NCBI GenBank assembly: GCA_033296885.1
Contig: MU864029.1
Coordinates: 1 to 64,000 of the forward strand
Length of the DNA stretch: 64,000 nt
Reading direction: 5' to 3'
From: Triangularia verruculosa
Lineage: Eukaryota; Ascomycota; Sordariomycetes; Sordariales; Podosporaceae
The notes under the pieces are model-generated. The model worked only from the letters and a program-made list of their open reading frames with translations. It had not been told where the DNA came from and did not search any database. This document shows positions 22,939 through 32,419 of this stretch, one piece after another. The position numbers were made by a program, and so were the translations under genes. Positions within the stretch are counted from its first letter, which is position 1, and every line of letters begins with the position of its first letter.

Positions 22939-23766
22939 ATGTCTTCCCCAGCAAAAACCATCACGCTTACCGGCCCAGACCTGGTGATCGAAGCAGTACC
23001 CCTCACCCGGGAAGCCTTCGCATCATTCGGCGACGTTGTCGCAAACCCCCAGCCAAACTTGCATCCATCCTCCGCTGCATCAGAATCTTCCCTCCCTTTT
23101 GACGGAATCTCCGCCAACCAAGGCTCAGCCATAAAATACCAACATGTCTCCCGGCAAATCAACCTCTACCCCCAAGCCCCCAGTGCCGTCCCTGGCATCT
23201 CGGTGATGAACATCTTTGTTTGCGCCTCACGAATCCGCATCCCGTCCGCTTCATCACCACCAACAACCACCACATTCCCCGTACGTGTCCTGGAGCGCCA
23301 TCCTTTCACAACCCAGACTTTCATCCCATTATCGTCACCTGAAAATCAGCACTATCTCGTCATCGTAGCACCTACCCTCCCACCCGCAGATATAGATGCA
23401 GATTTACCTGTTCCAGCCAACCTCATCACCGCAGACCAGGCAGGATCATCTTACCCCCGTCCTCTTCCCGGAAGGGGACTTCCTGACATTCGCGGATTAC
23501 GTGCGTTCATTGCCACATGCAAACAAGCCGTGACGTACGGCGCAGGGACCTGGCATGCGCCCATGGTGGCGGTAGGGGAGCCAGGAACAGCGCTTGATTT
23601 TCTGGTGGTGCAATTCGCCAATGGTGTTGGTACTGAAGACTGCCAGGAGGTGTATTTCAAGAAGGAAGGGGGGAAAGAGGGAGAATATGGAATTGCTGTT
23701 GAGCTGACCCCGCTCTCCAAGCCTCAAGACGCTGGGTCCACGGCCTCGAGGCCGGCAAGGCTGTGA
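22939..23766 (+). CDS. DAL3: Ureidoglycolate lyase with PTS1-like tail
   Basis: A single uninterrupted frame of 275 residues. The family signature is the C-terminal cupin block AGTWHAPMVAVGEPG near residues 200-214, followed by DFLVVQFANGVGTEDCQE, which matches ureidoglycolate lyase/hydrolase (AllA/Dal3). The N-terminus TREAFASFGDVVANP is also typical. The enzyme converts ureidoglycolate to glyoxylate and urea, a late step of purine (allantoin) catabolism. The protein ends RPARL; ARL fits the type 1 peroxisomal signal [SAC][KRH][LM], so peroxisomal location is plausible though not universal in the family. No other allantoin-pathway gene is in the window. The start is the first in-frame ATG. 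Confidence 0.92.
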   Translation: MSSPAKTITLTGPDLVIEAVPLTREAFASFGDVVANPQPNLHPSSAASESSLPFDGISANQGSAIKYQHVSRQINLYPQAPSAVPGISVMNIFVCASRIRIPSASSPPTTTTFPVRVLERHPFTTQTFIPLSSPENQHYLVIVAPTLPPADIDADLPVPANLITADQAGSSYPRPLPGRGLPDIRGLRAFIATCKQAVTYGAGTWHAPMVAVGEPGTALDFLVVQFANGVGTEDCQEVYFKKEGGKEGEYGIAVELTPLSKPQDAGSTASRPARL

Positions 23767-25298
23767 CGACCTTCCATTGACGAGAGGTATTGGTTGGCCT
23801 TTCTGGATAGTGGTATCTTCTGGATACTAACATCTAAGAGCAGAGCTGGAGCCGGTAATGAATGAATATATGACCTCTATGATTTGTCTTGCGGGACTGT
23901 TCAGCATCCTGAACTACCGAGCTTCGAGACTACGTATTGGTGTAATCTGGACAGATCTGAGCGATGTTGGGCAATATGATGTCTGGAGCTCTACTCTATC
24001 TCAAGGTTGAACTGGAAACTAAATGGTCTGAACTCTCTGATTCAGACAGGGCTGTCCTGTCAGGAAAATTCTCGCTCAGGCACTTACATGAGGCAACATA
24101 TGCAAGACGGTTTCCGCTTTCTTGCCCAGCCAAGTCCAATTACGCCAGAGTTATTGTGCAGTGCTGATCCGTATAATAAACAATACACATTTTCTACAGT
24201 TAAGGGCATCATTAGCTTTTCTACTCATGTAGGAAGTTTGTTATAGGCCGGTGTGTGGACATCTCATAGGCCTGACTGCCTATCAGTATCTTCCAAGGTA
24301 GCGTTGCGATAACTGACCGCTACGGAATGAAACCACACACACCCTGACATGAGGAAATGGTATGATAATGGTCCGAGCTGGTCGGGATGTTGATGCAAGT
24401 GTTTTGTGGACAGTGATGGGATTGGATGAGATGCCCAGCTCCAGATCACGGTTACACAGAGGGAGTCAAGAGCAATATGTGGCCCGTGCTCTTAAACGGC
24501 CTTTCCAATGCGACGTCCCGTGGTTGACTGCGCAGGTGTGAGGTATCTCTATAACAGAAAGCAAGGTATGCCCGGGTTTCTCAAAGACTTTGCATAAATT
24601 GGAAGGTGATTCAAAACCATCGTGAAGATTGCTAACTATTTTACACCGCTATACAGTATCAGATGCTAAGGTAGGTTTAATCGGAGGTTACTGTGGCAAG
24701 TGTCGGGCTGGGGCTGGGGAAGCAGGCTGCCAGATGTAGCGTGCTGGTTGATGACCAAAACATTATCAGAAAGTTATTAAGAGAACGTTTCCAAGGCAAT
24801 GCTTCGACACTTACGCTACTTTAAACTTTGGCTTCCACAACAAAGAGACTTCCTATTTGCACTCTCCCTCCAGCCAAGTATCCCGTTTTCTTTGAGCTTC
24901 TGAGCAATCAACGGTCCTCTTGAAACCAGTCTCTACTCTACAGCACCGCAAGCACCAACTGTTAGCAGGTGACCAACGCCCCCCAAGCAGGCCAGCGCGC
25001 GCCAATCTCCCCACCCCGGGCCGCTTCTACCCAAGGAGAGCGAAGTGACATCCCACCTCCCGTCTCGTCCAGGAAGCTCGATCGTGCCCCTCTCTTGACG
25101 CAAGAATACCCAGATAACATTCACGACCCCGACCGATCGTTTCGATAGTATTTCTCTAGTGACGAGAGCCATTTCTGCCCCGAACATCACCCTCCCAACA
25201 CACCATCAGGCAATCTTCGATTCGTTTTAGCGACTCAGCTTTTGTTCTCGATCAACATCAACCCATCACACTCAACCAGCGAAGGCCAGGCCGCAATC
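23767..25298. other. Intergenic region upstream of the endosulfine gene
   Basis: About 1.5 kb with no credible gene. The last 350 bp before 25299 are C-rich and pyrimidine-biased (CCACCTCCCGTCTCG type), as is usual for promoters and leaders in this window. Confidence 0.55.
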
Positions 25299-25859
25299 AT
25301 GAACCCCCACCAGGCGAAGAAGATCGATGTCAAGGTACATTCCCCTCCCTCCTCCCTCCTTCCCCCCTCCCTCATCCCGTCATTCCATCAACTAACCGCC
25401 TCATCTCCCCCCTTCCAGTCCCTCTCCCCCGAGGAACAGCGCCTCTTCCGGCTCTACGGCAAACTCCCCAGCAAATCCGACCACTTCGCCAAGCACCTCA
25501 AAGAGCGCAAGTACTTCGACAGCGGCGACTACGCCATGAGCAAGGCCGGCAAGGGCGACAGCGTCGACACGGGCTCCGTCGGCAGCCAGCACCCCGTCCC
25601 CGAGAACATCCCCCACCTCTCCAGCCCCGTCAGCGGGCCCAACGGCATCGGCAGCATCCTCCACCCCCACCACCACCACCAGCACCACAACAACAGCATG
25701 CAGGCCGGCAGCCCCGTCAAGGAGAGCAGCTTCCTTAACCGGGAGACTAGTGCCGAGGAGCTGGAGGAGGGGGCGCCTGATGTTCAGAGTCAGGAGAACG
25801 AGCAGGCTAGTGCTGGTGCTGAGCCGGCTGCCCAGGACGAGCTGCCTATTAGGCGATAA
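25299..25859 (+). CDS. IGO1: Endosulfine/ARPP-19 family protein (Igo1-like)
   Basis: Two exons, 25299-25334 (12 codons) and 25419-25859, give 158 residues. The diagnostic core is KYFDSGDYAMSKAG at about residues 45-58: the Ser in FDSGDY is the Greatwall/Rim15 phosphorylation site that turns family members into PP2A-B55 inhibitors. This governs entry into quiescence, mRNA protection and mitosis. It is preceded by the conserved LSPEEQRLFRLYGKLPSK. The C-terminal half is His-, Gly- and Glu-rich and not conserved in the family. The 84-nt intron (GTACAT donor, CCTTCCAG acceptor) is divisible by three and stop-free; if retained it would add 28 Ser/Pro-rich residues inside the N-terminus. Confidence 0.93.
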   Translation: MNPHQAKKIDVKVHSPPSSLLPPSLIPSFHQLTASSPPFQSLSPEEQRLFRLYGKLPSKSDHFAKHLKERKYFDSGDYAMSKAGKGDSVDTGSVGSQHPVPENIPHLSSPVSGPNGIGSILHPHHHHQHHNNSMQAGSPVKESSFLNRETSAEELEEGAPDVQSQENEQASAGAEPAAQDELPIRR

Positions 25860-26837
25860 ACCTCACGTTGACTGCGGTGGTTTTACGGGACAGAAAGAGG
25901 GGGTAGGTACATGGAGAAGGAGGCACGAAAGAACGAAAGGAGGGAGACTGCTGCACCTGAGGAGGCAGTAACTCGACTTACGAGATATGAGTACTTGCTA
26001 TTTTCTTTTTCTGTTGGTTTCCAAGGGTGGCGTTCAGTATTCTTCATTTGGCTTTTGGGGGAGGGGAGAGAAGGGGGCTTGTTGCTGTTGGTAGCTAGTT
26101 GTGTTTGATGATGAACGATCATGATGAAACAATGTAGGAGTGGGAGAGGAACGAACGAGCACTGTTTTTTTTTTGTTCTTCGCTGCATCTATTCAAAAAA
26201 CTGTATCTTTGACATATTGTACTGTGTGTATGCTGTTGTTGTTTATGTCTTGGAGTTGGGAGAGTGTTTTTGCTGGTGCTGTCTTGCGACTTCGAGCCTC
26301 GCTGCTCGTTTTCGCGTCGACTTTAGCACTCAGAATGGATGGCTGATTCAAGCCTCTTATTCAGAGGGTACTGTGAGGTTTGGGGATTGGGATTGGGGCT
26401 AGGACAGTTAGGATGCGGATGGAGACACGAGCACATGAGAAGATACCCTCAGGTTCGAGGTTGTTTTCCATTTTCACTTCTTTCTAATTTGATGTATTAC
26501 TTTAGCCCTTCCTTCAAGATTGACAGGAGGTAGTAATTCAAAGCTTTAGCTTGAAAAGCAAAAAGCCGACAAGCATTCTGCTTGTCCATGGCTTAGGGAA
26601 GCCATGCGCTAACTGTGTTGGGGTTTGTGTCGATGAGGGGACAAAGACGAAGATACCCCATCTTCCTCCCGGCGGTTTGTACATTTGACAGCCGTAGCCC
26701 GCACGCATGCCGCGCGCCGTTTTTCGTCTCCGTGGGTGACTACAACCCAACCCCAACCCTCTTCATTTCGCAAAAGCCCCGCTTGGGCAGCAATGAGCTA
26801 ATCAACGCCTCATAAACTGGCATATTGGGGTTCTCCT
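25860..26837. other. Convergent intergenic region
   Basis: About 1 kb between the endosulfine (+) and MYG1 (-) stop codons. T-rich runs near 26165-26175 fit 3' UTR sequence. No coding region or RNA gene recognised. Confidence 0.6.
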
Positions 26838-27920
26838 TCACAGAAGAGCCTTCTGGGCCATGGCGAGAGCACCCTCAAAGGTCTTGTTGCCACCAATGAA
26901 GCCAGCGGCGTGCACAAAGACGCAGCCTGGCACGCCAGAGATGCCGTCGAGCTCCTCGTCACGGAAGCCTCTCCAGGCCTCAGGCAAGGGCTTCCGGCTC
27001 TGGAAAGAGTCCTTGGTGACGGGCACGCACTGAATCCTCCACTTCGCATCCGGGGTGGGCTTTTCGGGGTACAAAACGTAAAGGGGCTTGCCAGCCTCGG
27101 GGTTCTGCTCCTCGAGGGTGTAGAGGTGGTCCTTCCAAGGGGCGGACTGCTTCTTGAGGACCATGATGCGGCCACCAGCGTCGTACTCGCTGCGAGCAGA
27201 GAATGCATCAGCGACGACCTCTCTGGCGGGCAACCAAGCAGAGGTGTAGTAGTCCAGGTCGCGGTCAAACTCCTCACCGATGCGCTGGCTGGCCAATTCA
27301 AAGCGCTGGTCCTCGGCTTCTTGGGCGGCGACGGGGTCCTCAGGAATTGGGTCGTTCCAGTTGGGGTTCAACCTGCCAACCATAGCGCCAAGAGTGAAGC
27401 CACCGTCAGAAAATCTCTTTTCCAAACCAGCAGCAGCCAGACCGGCAGCATCGTAGACACTGATACCGTTGTCGTGGGCATCAAGAGCCTCGACAAAGCT
27501 GAGATAGATCTTGTTCCACACCATGCCAACTTGCTCGCTGTCCTCGGGCTGGCTGAGACGGCGGGCGATGATCTGCTTGCCAAAATGCATGTAGACCAAG
27601 CCGGCACTGCTCAGCTTGGTGGCACGCTGGGGAAAAGTGGTGGAAAAGGTGCGTTGGTGGTGATCGTAGCGGTGGCGGGAAGGCTCATACTCGCCGCCAA
27701 CGTCGACGACAATGTCGCACTCGTCGAGGAGCTTGGGGTCACGAGTGCGGACGAGCTTGGCGTTGGCATAGGTTGGGATGTGCTTGCGCAGCATGTAAAC
27801 TGCAAGAGCCTCATCGGCGTGGAAGTGGCCGTTGTGAGTACCAATGGCAACCAATCCACCGTCGGTCTTGAGGCGTTTCGCTGCGTTTTCGGCCATTTTG
27901 AGAGCAAATGTACGGAGCAT
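26838..27920 (-). CDS. MYG1: MYG1 family DHH-type phosphoesterase
   Basis: An intronless frame of 360 residues. The N-terminus has IGTHNGHFHADEALAVYMLR (residues ~26-45) and DVGGEYEPSRHRYDHHQRTF (~72-91), the His/Asp metal-binding motifs of the MYG1/UPF0160 family. Late blocks VYEKIR-free but FVHAAGFIGGNKTFEGALAMA near the end are also typical. Human MYG1 is a 3'-5' RNA exonuclease acting in nucleus and mitochondria; the same role here is by homology. Two in-frame ATGs (27920 and 27896) differ by MLRTFALK, which could tip the protein towards mitochondria. An open frame of similar length on the opposite strand is a shadow of this GC-rich coding sequence. Shares a divergent promoter with the Iec3 gene. 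Confidence 0.93.
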   Translation of the reverse strand: MLRTFALKMAENAAKRLKTDGGLVAIGTHNGHFHADEALAVYMLRKHIPTYANAKLVRTRDPKLLDECDIVVDVGGEYEPSRHRYDHHQRTFSTTFPQRATKLSSAGLVYMHFGKQIIARRLSQPEDSEQVGMVWNKIYLSFVEALDAHDNGISVYDAAGLAAAGLEKRFSDGGFTLGAMVGRLNPNWNDPIPEDPVAAQEAEDQRFELASQRIGEEFDRDLDYYTSAWLPAREVVADAFSARSEYDAGGRIMVLKKQSAPWKDHLYTLEEQNPEAGKPLYVLYPEKPTPDAKWRIQCVPVTKDSFQSRKPLPEAWRGFRDEELDGISGVPGCVFVHAAGFIGGNKTFEGALAMAQKALL

Positions 27921-28457
27921 ATAATATCGCTAGCTGGCTCTCTTGGTGTTGATTTTGAGGGGATTGGGACCGAAAAATTCAAGCACAATGGAGAGCAAGT
28001 GAATGAGTGAGAGAAGTGGTGGGTGAATGTGAGGTTTTGAAAATCCGAAAATGCAACTTGGGGTTGATAATTGATTGGGCTGGAGCTCTGCCGCGCCTCA
28101 AGTACCGGTACCTGAAGCGTAGCCCATCAGCGCCCATTTACTCCCAACTTTCAAGTATCTCTACCTTCAGCCGCCCACAGCCGCCATTTGGCAGGGGTTT
28201 GACTGTCCAGGACAAAACGCGCCATCCAAGTTCCAACTGCGAAAGCAGCAGCGACTCCAGACACCAGAGCATCACCAAAACCGACAACAAGCTTCCGAGC
28301 CCTGGGCTGCCGCCATTTCGACTTCCCACCATCCATGCACCAGGACAACGACCTGCCCGCCTTTCACCAAGATATTCATTGGCTTTCTCTTTGAACTCCA
28401 TTTCACAGGAATCAGCAGCGTCACGATTACCGGCGGGACACGCATCGGAACGCAGAG
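27921..28457. promoter_or_regulatory. Divergent promoter, MYG1 / IEC3
   Basis: About 540 bp between two head-to-head start codons. No TATA box is obvious. A CCGGTACC palindrome-like CAAGTACCGGTACCTGAAG lies near 28100. Both promoters must lie here. Confidence 0.6.
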
Positions 28458-29790
28458 ATGGACGTCGATGCGCGCAGGATCAAGGATGAGGACGACGGCC
28501 ACCACGTCAGAACCACCAGCGAAAAGCCATCATATCGGTCGTGGAAGAAGAAGTACCGCAAGATGCGCGTTGTTTTCGACGAGAAAATGAAGGCCAACGA
28601 GGATCTTCACATGATGGAACAGAAGGCGCTGGCGACAGCCAAGAGGCTCGCGGTTCAGAACGAGTAAGCAGCACACACCTGACCCAACCGACCTTCAATC
28701 CATCACCACTTGATTCCCACTTACTAACATCACTATTTCTAGTCGATTACTCGATCTTCTCCTCGACGTCAACAACTCCGGCCAAATCCCCCCCGAGAAG
28801 CGCTTCGACCTTAGCATCCCAACCCCAGACTCCCCCGACGCCCTCTGCCTCGACATCGACCGTCCATCAACCCCACCCCTCGGGCCCCAACCCGCCAAAT
28901 CCTTCCACAAACTCCTCCGCGAGGTCCCTCACGCCCCCTTCGCCTCCGCCTCGGAGCACTTCCCAGACTTGATCTCAGACCTCACCTCGGGCCGGGACTC
29001 CCCCGCCGACCCCCTCCAAGGCGCCCCCCACCCCCCCAACTTCCTCACCCCCGACGACCTAGACAACTACCTCTACGAGCTCGACCTCCGCCTCTTCCCC
29101 AACGAAGCCGACCAGCTCCCCACCCTCGCCCCCCTAGCCCACCCCGACGAAACCGCCGCCTCCCGCGAAAAGGCCTCTCGCGAGTTCACCCTCCGCAACC
29201 CCGTCTCCGTCCACAACTGGCTCCGCAAAAACGCCCCAAACACCTTCCTCCAAGACACCGAACACCACTCCGCCGACAAAGACGCCACTAAACCCGACGA
29301 CCACCACGGCAAACCCACCGCCGACGACGCCGACTCCGTCACCGCAGCCCCAACCCCCTCCACCCGAGGCGGTCGCTCCGGCGGTCCCGGCTCCCGCGGC
29401 GGTCCAGGTTCCCGAGGTGGCAAAGCCCGCGGCCCAGTCGACCCCGAGCTCGCCAAAGCCAAGCGCCGCGCCGCCGCTGCCAGACGTGCCGCGCAGCAAC
29501 GCGCTGACATTCTCGAGTACGAGACGATGGTTGCCGCTGAGGGGGAGGCGGCAGAGGAAGGGGGGAGTATCCTTGCTACTCCTACTCCTGGTGGGAAAAC
29601 TGGTGCTGGGGGAAAGAGGAAGAGGCAGGCGGCGGCGGATGAGGATCCGGGGTATAGACCTAAGGGGGGATCCAGTAGGCCGACGAAGAAGAAGAGGAAG
29701 AGTGAGAGTGGTGAGGGACAGGCGACGCCGACGGTTAAGAAGCCGAGGAAGAGTGGAGGGGGAGGGGGAGGGGAAGGGGTGTTGGATTAG
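28458..29790 (+). CDS. IEC3: INO80 complex subunit Iec3-like
   Basis: Two exons, 28458-28663 and 28743-29790, encode 417 residues. Splicing (GTAAGC donor, TTTCTAG acceptor) converts QNE to QNDRLLDLLLDVN, completing the N-terminal motif SWKKKYRKMRVVFDEKMK at residues ~27-44, the coiled-coil block of the Iec3 family. Iec3 is a fungal subunit of the INO80 nucleosome remodeller. The middle is acidic and Pro-rich; after about residue 285 there are GGPGSRGGPGSRGG repeats, an Ala/Arg-rich helix (RRAAAARRAAQQRAD) and a basic tail with NLS-like KKKRKSESG and KKPRKSGG. Only the N-terminal motif supports the name, but it is distinctive. Codon use becomes extremely C-ending in exon 2. Confidence 0.85.
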
Positions 29791-30785
29791 TAGGGCAGGG
29801 ATGTGGTTTATGTTGTCTGTTGGCTTCCTGTTTGAAGCCACGGAGACACGGGACGATAAGAGTTGATGCCAGGAGCAGAAGAGTTGCCTTCATTTTCATT
29901 TCTTCATGGATGGTCCACCATCAACAACCAGCGGGAACTATCCGTAACCAACCAAAGCATATGTATCTTTATCAACACTTTTTTTTTTGGGCGACTCGGG
30001 GCTTTAGAACCAGTCTAACTGGCATTGGGCAGGTGAGAGAGGAACGGTGCTAATCAGTCGTCCAAAGGCATACTGGAGTGGGAGCGTGTATTGTAAAATT
30101 ATGTCACTATCATATCTCTTTGCTGAATCTTCCATCTTCCGACTGGGAAAACAGGACATCACTTCACAGGAGTTGGGGAAAAAAAATAGAGATAGCTAGT
30201 TTTCTGTTGAGAGCAAAAATACAGGCGCAGAATTCATCAATCGCTGTGTTTTTGTTAAGAAGCAACCACAGCGACCTCAATGTGCGTATAACGAGACATT
30301 TCACAAAGGTCCATGGCAATTATATATGATCACAGATACATGTCCCAAAGTGTCTTTTAATCTTCTCATTTATATACAGGGAACCTGTAGTGTACTGTAG
30401 ATCCCAACATCGGCAATATACATCTCGAAGTTGGCGTCCCAAATCTTTTTTGGTTTTACCAACTCCACCCAAATAAGGAAAACAGCCATGTCGTTTGTGT
30501 ACAACATGTCATGATAACCCCCTTCCTATTTTTCTCCCCATTTTAACGAGGTGAAAAAACGTTGATGATTTCTATCCTCTATAGATGCTGTTTCAGTCAC
30601 CCTGTGTAAATCAGCAAGACTCGCTGATAAACAGCACGGATGATGCAAACCAACCCTCCTTCCTCGACCTCCTCCGCGGCGGGATTTTCTCCCTTCTGTG
30701 CCACATTTTTAGAAACCATCAGGGAGATTTTCATTTTTTTTTTCATTTTTCACTTTGTTTTTGGTCTAGGGCCTAAGGCAGAAAC
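29791..30785. other. Convergent intergenic region
   Basis: About 1 kb between the Iec3 (+) and isocitrate dehydrogenase (-) stop codons, AT-richer than the genes, with homopolymer T runs near 29978 and 30735. Probably two 3' UTRs; nothing else recognised. Confidence 0.6.
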
Positions 30786-32419
30786 TTAGAGCTTCTCCTT
30801 GAGAGCCTGCTTGAGTCTCCTCTCGACAGCAACCATGTACTCGGAGGTGGTGACATAGTCCTCACGGCCGGTCTTGCCGCAGGCGAGAGCAAGGTCCTTG
30901 GTCATGATGCCGTCGACGTCGACGGTGTCAATGCAGGCCTTCTCGAGGGCCTCGGCAAAGGCAACGACCTCGGGGGTGTCGTCGAGCTTGCCGCGCTGGA
31001 TGAGACCGCGGGTCCAGGCGAAGATGGAGGCGATGGGGTTGGTCGAGGTCTCGCGGCCCTTCTGGTGCTCGCGGTAGTGGCGGGTGACGGTGCCGTGGGC
31101 GGCCTCGGACTCGAAGCTCTTGCCGTCGGGGGTGATGAGGACCGAGGTCATGAGACCGAGGGAGCCGAAGCCCTGGGCGACGATGTCGGACTGGACGTCA
31201 CCGTCGTAGTCTTTGATAACAAGTTAGTTTTTTTTCTCTTTGTTTCTTGGGTCCCAACGACGGCGGAAAACTCACTCTTGAGAGCCATGATGTAACCACC
31301 GCTGCTCTTGATCATCTGGGCGACCATGTCGTCGATGAGACGGTGCTCATACCAGATGCCCTTGGCCTCGAAAGCCTCCTTGTACTGGGTGTCATAGAGG
31401 TTCTGGAAGATGTCCTTGAAGCGACCGTCGTACTTCTTCAGGATGGTGTTCTTGGTGCTCATGTACAGGGGAAGGCCCTTGTCAATGGCGAGTTTGAAGG
31501 AGGCGTGGGCGAAGCCGGTGATGGACTCGTCGGTGTTGTACTGGGTCTGGGCAACACCGCCGCCGCCCTGGAACTTGTAGACCTCGATCTCTTGGGGCTC
31601 ACCACCCTCGGGGGTGTAGACCATGCTGAGCTTGCCGGGGCCGGGGGCGACAAAGTCCTTGGCCCGGTACTGGTCGCCAAAGGCGTGGCGGCCGATGATG
31701 ATGGGCTTCTTCCATCCGGGAACCAGACGGGGGACACGGGGGATGACAATGGGCTCACGGAAGACGGTACCGCCGAGGGCGTTACGGATGGTGCCGTTGG
31801 GGGAGAGCCACACTATCAGAAGCAAAAAACAGGTTTACCGTCAGCCGAACCGAACTCTTGTTTCTTCTGGAGACTTTTCCTCGTGCTTGGGGGAGCGTCC
31901 CGCGGGCCGAGGCAAAACTCTGTTGTTATAGAGTTTTCCACCAGCCCCCGAGACTAGATATATAAAGGGTAAAAGAGGGTCACACATACTCTGCTTCAGC
32001 TTGAACTCCTCCACGCGGGCCTCATCGGGGGTGATGGTGGCGCACTTGACACCGACAGAATACTTCTTGATGGCCTCGGCGGCATCGATGGTGACCTGGT
32101 CGTTGGTCTGGTCGCGGTACTCGAGGCCGAGATCGTAGTACTTGAGGTCGATGTCGAGGTAGGGGGTGATGAACTTGTCCTTGATGTCCTGCCAGATGAC
32201 ACGGGTCATCTCATCGCCGTCGAGCTCGACGACGGGGTTCTTGACCTTGATCTTGCCGGCGGAAGCCATTGTTCGTCTGTAGTGGTAGGTGAGGGTTACG
32301 GGAGTGGCTCTCGAGGTGGTGTTGATGCGGATGGTGTTGGAGACCGGGGTGAAGACAGCACGCGCGCAGGAGGGACGAGTAAAAGAGGCACGGAGGGCCG
32401 AGGAGACGATGGAAGACAT
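30786..32419 (-). CDS. IDP1: NADP-dependent isocitrate dehydrogenase, probable dual-targeted
   Basis: Three exons, 32419-31990, 31812-31276 and 31210-30786, give 463 residues with phases 1 and 1. Junctions read KLKQ-MWLSPNGTIRNAL and MALK-NYDGDVQSDIVAQ. The latter is the isocitrate/isopropylmalate dehydrogenase signature with its metal-binding Asp residues, and LDGDEMTRVIW near residue 63 is typical of eukaryotic NADP-IDH. The enzyme makes 2-oxoglutarate and NADPH. Residues 1-50 are rich in Arg, Ser and Thr without acidic residues (mitochondrial presequence); a second ATG at 32269 starts MASAGKIKVKNP, which matches the usual cytosolic start. Dual localisation from two starts is inferred, as known for fungal idp genes. 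The C-terminus EKL is not a good PTS1. Confidence 0.95.

Noticed and set aside
26910..28010. 366-codon frame opposite MYG1
   Set aside because: Antisense shadow; the minus-strand frame contains the DHH-type metal motifs.
31247..31957. Long plus-strand frame opposite isocitrate dehydrogenase
   Set aside because: Shadow of the sense coding sequence, crossing its intron.
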